Below are positions 7,346 through 11,348 of a stretch of DNA of 11,348 bases, piece by piece. The stretch spans positions 1-11,348 of the forward strand of contig CAKTTL010000092.1 of the NCBI GenBank assembly GCA_934615235.1. The letters are read 5' to 3'. The stretch's first letter is position 1; each line of letters opens with the position of its first letter. The notes beneath the pieces are model-generated. The model saw only the letters and a program-made list of their open reading frames with translations. It ran no database searches and was not told where the DNA came from. The stretch comes from an uncultured Clostridia bacterium (GTDB lineage: Bacteria; Bacillota; Clostridia; Christensenellales; Aristaeellaceae). The position numbers and the translations under genes were made by a program.

Positions 7346-8531
7346 CTTCCCTCCGCAAGACACGCCGCCGGTATTCTGTCGGCGTGTAAGATGTATAGAG
7401 ACGGAACACACGGGTGAACGAACTGGGATTGGCGTACCCGACCATTTCGCTGATCTGCGCTACGGAACAGGAAGAAAACAGCAGCTCAATCGCCTTCTGC
7501 ATCCGCAATTTTACCAGATAATCGCCGAAGGTTTCGCCTTTCTTCTGCTTGAACAGACGGCCGAAATAGCCGGGATTCAGGAATAAATGACCGGCTACGT
7601 CATAGCGCGTGATATCCTCGGCGTAGTGCGCGTCAATATATCGCAGCGCCTTTTCGATCATCTGGTCCTGATCGTTTTCGCTTTTCGCATGCAAACGGCT
7701 GCCATAGGCGATAAGCCGCCGCTGCAGTTGATCCAGGCCGCGAATCTGCCATTCGCTTCGAACGGTCGCGTTGCGACCCAAATCGTTAGAAATCGCATGC
7801 GCAGCTTTCTGCGGCTGCCAGGGACGGCTTTGCGAAAAAAGCACGAGGAAAACCATTTTCCGCTTTTCGCATTTGATATCAAAGAAAAAGCATTCCGGAA
7901 AATTCATGCGCAGCACATTTTTGAGCGCGTTGCATTCTTTTTCGGAGTCGGCCGGTTCACCGGCCGCCGCGTCCAAAGAGATCGTGATCAGATCGCCCCA
8001 GCATTCCTTTTCCGAAAACGGGAAGGCGCAGCCTTGAAAACGCCGGCTTCTTTCCGCGCCGTGAATCGCGCCCTCCTGCAAATCCAGAATGAATTCATCC
8101 ATCGTATCCTGCAGCACGGGAGACTGCATTGCGCGGCGCTGTATGCGTTCGAAGCGCTGCCTGCCCATGTGCGTCAGCGCGTCCGCGAATTCTTTCAAAT
8201 TGATCGGCTTGAGCAGAAAACTGCTGACGCCCAGCATAATGGCCTGCCGGGCATATTCGAACTCCGAATACCCCGTGATGATGCTGACCACCATATCCGG
8301 CCAGCGCGCCAAAGCGCGTTCAGCCAGTTCCAGGCCGGACATTCCGGGCATTTTAATATCCGTAATGAGAATATCCACTTCTTCTTTTTCAAGAAAGCTC
8401 CATGCCTGATCACCGGTTTTGAAAGCGCCCGCCAAAGAAAACGAGGGGGCGTTTTTTTCGATTTCCTGAGAAAGGATTCGCCGGGGCATTCCTTCGTCGT
8501 CAACGATCGCTACTCGGTACAAACTAAACAC
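7338..8531 (-). CDS. Response regulator with AraC-type DNA-binding domain, YesN family
   Basis: This is the DNA-binding partner of the YesM-like kinase, 397 residues if GTG 8531 is used. TTG 8522 would give MYRVAIVDDEG, the more usual N-terminus of this family, with GGGGTG 6 nt upstream, so the start is uncertain by three codons. The receiver domain covers about 4-125, with acidic pair D11/D12, phosphoacceptor D58 in DILITDIKMPGMSG, T86 and K108. A linker of about 160 residues follows with no clear motif. The C-terminal AraC-type domain (about 292-392) has two helix-turn-helix units, DITRYDVAGHLFLNPGYFGR and SVAQISEMVGYANPSSFTR. It likely activates the transporter operon and possibly its own promoter. 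It is first in a two-gene operon with the kinase. Confidence 0.94.
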   Translation of the reverse strand: MFSLYRVAIVDDEGMPRRILSQEIEKNAPSFSLAGAFKTGDQAWSFLEKEEVDILITDIKMPGMSGLELAERALARWPDMVVSIITGYSEFEYARQAIMLGVSSFLLKPINLKEFADALTHMGRQRFERIQRRAMQSPVLQDTMDEFILDLQEGAIHGAERSRRFQGCAFPFSEKECWGDLITISLDAAAGEPADSEKECNALKNVLRMNFPECFFFDIKCEKRKMVFLVLFSQSRPWQPQKAAHAISNDLGRNATVRSEWQIRGLDQLQRRLIAYGSRLHAKSENDQDQMIEKALRYIDAHYAEDITRYDVAGHLFLNPGYFGRLFKQKKGETFGDYLVKLRMQKAIELLFSSCSVAQISEMVGYANPSSFTRVFRLYTSYTPTEYRRRVLRREDE

Positions 8532-8561
8532 CCCATCGTCTTTTTTATAAGCCCATGTCAG

Positions 8562-8622
8562 GGTGTATCTGAAAAATTCTCTGAGACTTCATCACGGCGG
8601 CTTTTCCTTTTTCAGATACACC
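8562..8622. repeat. 61-bp element with perfect 15-bp inverted arms
   Basis: GGTGTATCTGAAAAA (8562-8576) and TTTTTCAGATACACC (8608-8622) are exact inverted copies flanking 31 bp. The core includes a 22-nt stretch at 8582-8603 that recurs with one mismatch at 10564-10585. The right part (8604-8615, then CCTTAG at 8621-8626) also recurs at 10638-10658. Neither side ends in a T run, so it is not a simple terminator. It lies 31 bp before the regulator start. It could be a dispersed miniature repeat, an operator or an mRNA 5' hairpin. Confidence 0.75.
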
Positions 8623-8624
8623 TT

Positions 8625-8653
8625 AGCATAACAAGGAACGCATCTTTTTGCAA
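8625..8653 (-). promoter_or_regulatory. Predicted promoter of the response regulator-kinase operon
   Basis: On the minus strand, TTGCAA (8648-8653) and TATGCT (8625-8630) are separated by 17 nt, each matching the sigma-A consensus at 4 of 6 positions. Transcription would begin close to position 8618, inside the distal arm of the inverted repeat, giving a leader of roughly 90 nt that begins with that hairpin. Confidence 0.45.
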
Positions 8654-8779
8654 GCCGGGCTGGAAAAATGAGCGCAATCGGCACGATAAGTTTCTTTTGG
8701 CATAGTCTGAACGAAAATAATTCTTGAAGATTCGTTTCGGATATTCCGCGCTTCAGGCGCGAACAAAAAAGGCGCGTAC

Positions 8780-8808
8780 TTTTCAGCGATTCAGGAAGCT
8801 GATATAAT
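8780..8808 (+). promoter_or_regulatory. Sigma-A-type promoter with extended -10, driving the DUF1848 gene
   Basis: TTTTCA (8780-8785) is followed after 17 nt by a perfect TATAAT (8803-8808), preceded by TGA to form an extended -10. Transcription should start near 8815, leaving a leader of about 130 nt before the ATG at 8948. It is one of the two clearest promoters in the window. Confidence 0.75.
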
Positions 8809-8811
8809 AAA

Positions 8812-8947
8812 GCCGCAGCCGAAAAGGCGTGTAAATTCCGCCTGTGCGGCAGAGCGCGCGTCCAACGCCGAAACAGGGAAAGGCCGAACTGGCTGCTTTT
8901 TCTGATTCTCGGCCGTGTAACCGCAGAGAGGATAGCGAGGCGTAAAG
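8812..8947 (+). ncRNA. Structured 5' leader before the DUF1848 gene (possible riboswitch or regulatory RNA)
   Basis: The leader contains a two-part hairpin: GCCGCA (8812-8817) pairs with TGCGGC (8845-8850), and inside it AGGCG (8825-8829) pairs with CGCCT (8839-8843). A second hairpin pairs GGCCGA (8882-8887) with TCGGCC (8909-8914). TGCGG at 8845-8849 could instead pair with CCGCA at 8921-8925, just ahead of the ribosome binding site, which would allow two exclusive folds. GCCGAA occurs three times. The GTGTAAATTC stretch (8829-8838) faintly recalls part of cobalamin aptamers, but the conserved GCCACTG core is not seen. No known class is assigned. Confidence 0.35.
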
Positions 8948-9877
8948 ATGATTCTGAATACAGGCTGCCGCACGGACATTCCGGCTTATTACAGCGAGTG
9001 GTTTTACAATCGCATTCGGGAAGGCTTTGTGCTGGCGCGCAATCCCTATCGTCCGGAGCAGGTGCTGAAATACCGGCTCGACCCGGCGGTTGTGGATGCG
9101 CTGTGCTTTTGCACCAAGAACCCGCAGCCGATGCTTTCGCGGCTTGGCGAGCTGAACGCATTCCGGCAATTCTGGTTCGTCACGGTTACGCCCTACGGCA
9201 GGGAGATCGAGCCGTTGGTGCCGGAAAAGGCGCGCGTGCTCGAATCCGTTCGGCAGTTGTCCGCATGGGTCGGAGAGAGGGCGGTCGGCTGGCGCTACGA
9301 TCCTGTGTTTATTACGGAAAGGTATTCGCTGGAATATCATCTGCGCAGTTTTGAGAAGATGTCGGCGGCGCTTTCCGGATACGTCAATTCCTGCGTGGTC
9401 AGCTTTATCGACCTGTATGAAAAGACCCGGCGCAATTTTCCACAGGCAAAGGCGGTTTCGCCTGATGAGCAAAAGCGGCTCATTCAGGCTTTCGTCGAGA
9501 TTGGGCGAAAGCATCGCATTTCTATTCGCACCTGCTGCGAGAGAGCAGATCTGGCGCAGTACGGCGCGGACGTTTCAGGCTGCATGACGTGGGCGGTGCT
9601 GGAAAAAGCGCTCGATTGCCGGCTGAACGTGCCGAAAGCAAAGAAATCCCCGCGCGCGGAGTGCGAATGCCTGCTGGGCGCGGACATCGGCCTGTACAAT
9701 ACCTGCCCGCATGGCTGCGTTTACTGCTACGCCAATTATGACCGCAGGACGGTGGAGCAAAACTTTCAGCAGCACGATCCGCATTCGCCGCTGCTGATCG
9801 GTCATTTGCGCGAGGGGGATAAAATCATCGAAGCGCGGCAGGAATCCTATGTATCGGCGCAATTGTCGATGTTCTAA
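8948..9877 (+). CDS. DUF1848 family protein with C-terminal iron-sulfur cysteine motif
   Basis: This 309-residue soluble protein starts at ATG 8948, with GAGG 7 nt upstream. The N-terminus MILNTGCRTDIPAYYSEWF and the segment EGFVLARNPYRPEQVLKYRL (25-44) are typical of the DUF1848 family (PF08902), followed by DALCFCTKNPQPML (50-63) and WRYDPVF (115-121). Near the C-terminus NTCPHGCVYCYAN has cysteines at 253, 257 and 260, the CxxxCxxC spacing that binds a 4Fe-4S cluster in radical SAM enzymes, but here at the end instead of the start of the barrel. Further cysteines lie at 195-196, 239 and 241. The length is normal for the family. The biochemical role is not known to me; a redox or radical SAM-like activity is inferred from the motif. 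It is monocistronic and faces away from the regulator. Confidence 0.92.
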   Translation: MILNTGCRTDIPAYYSEWFYNRIREGFVLARNPYRPEQVLKYRLDPAVVDALCFCTKNPQPMLSRLGELNAFRQFWFVTVTPYGREIEPLVPEKARVLESVRQLSAWVGERAVGWRYDPVFITERYSLEYHLRSFEKMSAALSGYVNSCVVSFIDLYEKTRRNFPQAKAVSPDEQKRLIQAFVEIGRKHRISIRTCCERADLAQYGADVSGCMTWAVLEKALDCRLNVPKAKKSPRAECECLLGADIGLYNTCPHGCVYCYANYDRRTVEQNFQQHDPHSPLLIGHLREGDKIIEARQESYVSAQLSMF

Positions 9878-10098
9878 ACGGAAGCGGCAGACCACACTGA
9901 GGCGCGCACGGTACAAAAAACGAAGAAAGCGGATACATAGCCGCGCGGGACGATGCGCGAAAAGGGCGAGAAGGATCAGGGGTGCGTCATTCAGCCGGGC
10001 AGAAGGAAGTTATGAGAGCTGCGACGGTACGGTTTACAGGCGCGAACGCGCCGAGAACATGATGGGAATCGATGCGGGCGGCAGGGGATGCGGCGCTG
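9878..10098. other. Non-coding gap between convergent genes, nothing recognised
   Basis: This stretch of about 220 bp lies between the ends of the DUF1848 gene and the VOC gene, which converge. It is GC-rich and contains a near-perfect palindrome, GGCGCGAACGCGCC, in its second half, but no T run that would make a terminator for either gene. Only short open frames cross it and none has family resemblance. It may be degraded coding sequence or a bidirectional end region. Confidence 0.5.
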
Positions 10099-10486
10099 TT
10101 AAATTGATATCCACCAGCACACGCCGTATTTGTCAATCAGGGTGGCGCAGCATTTACTCCATGGAAGCGATCCAACAGGTTCGATAATTACTCCGCCATC
10201 GCTCAAAACCTGAAAAGCATTATAAACCGCTTCTTCAGTCCCCATTTCAAAAACATTAAAGGTCATGGTTTCCCATTTGTATTTGTGTACTATACTTATA
10301 TCGCACGGATTCTTGGCTTCTGCCAGCGCCAAAAAACCTTCTCCGTTTACAGATAACTCACAGTGTTCATAAGCCGTGTTATCCTTGTTTTTGAACGCGC
10401 GGGTTATTTCTGCACCAAAAGCACGGCAGTATGTTTTGGCGGCTTCAAAACTGTTTTTTTACATATACCTGGGTATAATTCTTCAT
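10099..10486 (-). pseudogene. VOC/glyoxalase-like (PhnB-type) protein, frameshifted in an A7 run
   Basis: The start is ATG 10486 with GGAGG 5 nt upstream. Reading from it gives MKNYTQVYVK, then KQF and a TGA at 10445-10447. Removing one A from the A7 run (10454-10460 on the minus strand) restores a continuous frame of about 129 codons. That frame continues VYVKNSFEAAKTYCRAFGAE and ELSVNGEGFLALAEA, ends in CWWISI, and stops at TAA 10099. The repaired protein looks like a complete single-domain VOC-superfamily protein of the PhnB/3-demethylubiquinone-methyltransferase-like type, with beta-alpha-beta-beta-beta modules and the expected length. The specific function is unknown. The break could be a sequencing error in the homopolymer, a recent null mutation or a slippage site. 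The uninterrupted downstream frame and intact start signals suggest a very recent event or an artefact. Confidence 0.8.
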
Positions 10487-10563
10487 TGTAGCCTCCGTTA
10501 AAAGCAGGCGCAGCCTGCCAGCATTGCGATACCGGCTATCGCGAGCGCGACGATCAGGTACAG

Positions 10564-10658
10564 TGAGACTCCATCACGGCGGCTTCCTTCGGTTTCTCTC
10601 CCTGAACCGACGAAAAATCCGCTCGAACTGTCGCCTCTTCCTTTTTCAGCCCCCTTAG
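10564..10658. repeat. Second, expanded copy of the 8562-8622 repeat
   Basis: 10564-10585 matches 8582-8603 at 21 of 22 positions, and 10638-10649 matches 8604-8615 exactly, followed in both by CCTTAG after a short variable segment. Between the two blocks this copy carries 52 extra bases, with a hairpin pairing TCGGTT (10589-10594) and AACCGA (10605-10610). It lacks the left inverted arm of the first copy. It lies between the ATC hydrolase-family gene and the VOC gene, in the same orientation as the first copy, and its CCTTAG end supplies the stop codon of the upstream gene. Confidence 0.65.
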
Positions 10659-11248
10659 GATTTCCTGAAAAAATGAAAATCGCAGCAATCTCCGCCGTAA
10701 CCCAGGGTTTTCGTGCGGGCAAAGCCTATCTTTTTCAGCCCGCCGTATGTCACGTTGTCAGAATCACAAAACAGGCGGCATAGCTCCGCGCAGCCGTTTT
10801 CCTCGCATGCCGTATGCCAGAGGCACTTTTTTATCGTAACGTCAAAGGAATCCGGGGTGCGTTTTTGCGTGCTTTCCCATAAATCGGCCTTGCGCATAAT
10901 TCTGAGAAATACATGGCTGTAAATTGCGTAGAATCCCGGAACGGCTTCCATTTTTGCCGTGGACGCATGCTTTTGCGCCGCGACTTTATCGATCATGTAT
11001 TTTTGCACGTGCCTGTACGCAGCATCTTGTGAAAGGCCGTTTTTTGCCAGCGCCTTGTACAGCGCGATACAGGGAAAAATCGTCTGGGTAAGCGTTTTCA
11101 TCTGACTTTGGGATTTGCCGTTTTCGCCTGCAACCAGCGCATTCAGCGTTTCCTCCTGCCTGGCGAACAGGGCGCTTCCCCGGTCTTCACCAAATTCCTC
11201 GATTAAAAAGGCCTTTATTTGTTTTTGCCGCTTTATTTTCATGTTCAT
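10655..11248 (-). CDS. L-2-amino-thiazoline-4-carboxylic acid hydrolase family protein
   Basis: The 197-residue product belongs to the ATC hydrolase family (PF14196), named for the ring-opening hydrolase of bacterial L-cysteine synthesis from amino-thiazoline carboxylate. Most Clostridial members are uncharacterised and may act on other substrates. ATG 11248 is chosen because AGGGAG lies 5 nt upstream; ATG 11242 is also possible. The N-terminal half is helical and basic. The C-terminal half carries the family's cysteine-rich signature: CLWHTACEENGCAELCRLFC (142-161), D162, and GRTKT-like ARTKTLGYGGDCCDFHFF (177-194), with C188/C189. There is no signal peptide or membrane segment. It has its own promoter and is followed by a repeat and the VOC gene on the same strand. 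The family call is firm, the actual substrate is not. Confidence 0.88.
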   Translation of the reverse strand: MNMKIKRQKQIKAFLIEEFGEDRGSALFARQEETLNALVAGENGKSQSQMKTLTQTIFPCIALYKALAKNGLSQDAAYRHVQKYMIDKVAAQKHASTAKMEAVPGFYAIYSHVFLRIMRKADLWESTQKRTPDSFDVTIKKCLWHTACEENGCAELCRLFCDSDNVTYGGLKKIGFARTKTLGYGGDCCDFHFFRKS

Positions 11249-11280
11249 GACATCTCCCTGGATTCTGGTTTTCCGAATCG

Positions 11281-11309
11281 ATTATAGCACGCCAACGTAA
11301 AAACGGCAA
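11281..11309 (-). promoter_or_regulatory. Sigma-A-type promoter of the ATC hydrolase-family gene
   Basis: On the minus strand, TTGCCG (11304-11309) and a perfect TATAAT (11281-11286) are separated by exactly 17 nt. The start of transcription would fall about 30 nt before the ATG at 11248. The VOC gene downstream may be read from the same promoter. Confidence 0.75.
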
Positions 11310-11348
11310 ATTCGGCGGATCGCGTTCGAACCCGGATCCCGAGATATT

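Noticed and set aside
7346..7411. Longer N-terminus of the histidine kinase from an ATG at 7411
   Set aside because: The extra 22 residues would overlap the end of the regulator gene and are unlike YesM N-termini. The ATG at 7345 has GGAGG nearby and the usual short overlap.
7587..8705. Plus-strand frame of 372 codons opposite the response regulator
   Set aside because: No family resemblance, no good ribosome binding site, and it runs opposite a complete receiver-AraC protein and through the inverted repeat.
8752..8781. GC-rich hairpin CGCGC-TTCAG-GCGCG as a terminator
   Set aside because: The following bases on the plus strand are A-rich instead of T-rich, and on the minus strand the T run comes before the stem.
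8783..9514. Minus-strand frame of 243 codons opposite DUF1848
   Set aside because: It overlaps the strong promoter and leader on the other strand and the well-conserved DUF1848 gene, and its composition is shadow-like.
9980..10060. Short ATG frame of about 16 codons with an AAGGAAG-like site in the gap after DUF1848
   Set aside because: Too short, with no similarity to anything I recognise and no promoter. Such frames are expected by chance.
11310..11348. GTTCGAAC resembling a tRNA T-loop near the right edge
   Set aside because: The flanking bases do not form a 5-bp T stem on either strand and there is no acceptor end. The motif is a palindrome and may only be a chance or operator sequence.

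Overview
The window looks like chromosomal DNA of a Gram-positive anaerobe of the Clostridia (Bacillota). The reasons are a YesM/YesN two-component pair beside an LplB/LplC-type sugar transporter with no ATPase gene, AGGAGG-type ribosome binding sites, sigma-A-like promoters, and a DUF1848 gene and an L-2-amino-thiazoline-4-carboxylate (ATC) hydrolase-family gene, both common in gut Clostridia. Base composition is moderately GC-rich. A more exact placement cannot be made from the sequence alone.

Positions 1-8531 form a carbohydrate uptake and degradation locus read entirely on the minus strand. In transcription order it begins with a YesN-like response regulator and a YesM-like histidine kinase, which overlap by 8 bp. 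An intrinsic terminator follows. A new promoter then starts the transporter operon: LplB-type permease, LplC-type permease, and a family 1 solute-binding protein with a DUF3502-like C-terminus. After a terminator-like hairpin come a TIM-barrel glycoside-hydrolase-like protein and the first 73 codons of another protein that runs off the window. The likely logic is that the kinase senses an extracellular saccharide and the regulator activates the transporter. The imported oligosaccharide would then be handled inside the cell, since the hydrolase-like protein has no signal peptide. The sugar cannot be named.

Positions 8532-8947 are a non-coding divergent region. It holds a predicted promoter for the regulator, a 61-bp element with perfect 15-bp inverted arms at that promoter's expected transcription start, a good extended -10 promoter facing right, and a GC-rich structured leader of about 130 nt before the DUF1848 gene (8948-9877, plus strand). 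Positions 9878-10098 hold nothing I recognise.

Positions 10099-11348 return to the minus strand. An ATC hydrolase-family gene with its own promoter is followed by a second, modular copy of the repeat seen at 8562-8622. Next comes a VOC/PhnB-like gene whose reading frame is broken by one extra A in an A7 run after ten codons. The observations most worth a second look are the repeat pair, the DUF1848 leader, the VOC frameshift, a direct-repeat candidate operator at the transporter promoter, and the apparently non-lipidated binding protein. No mobile element, CRISPR array, tRNA or rRNA was found, and I see no convincing wholly new system.
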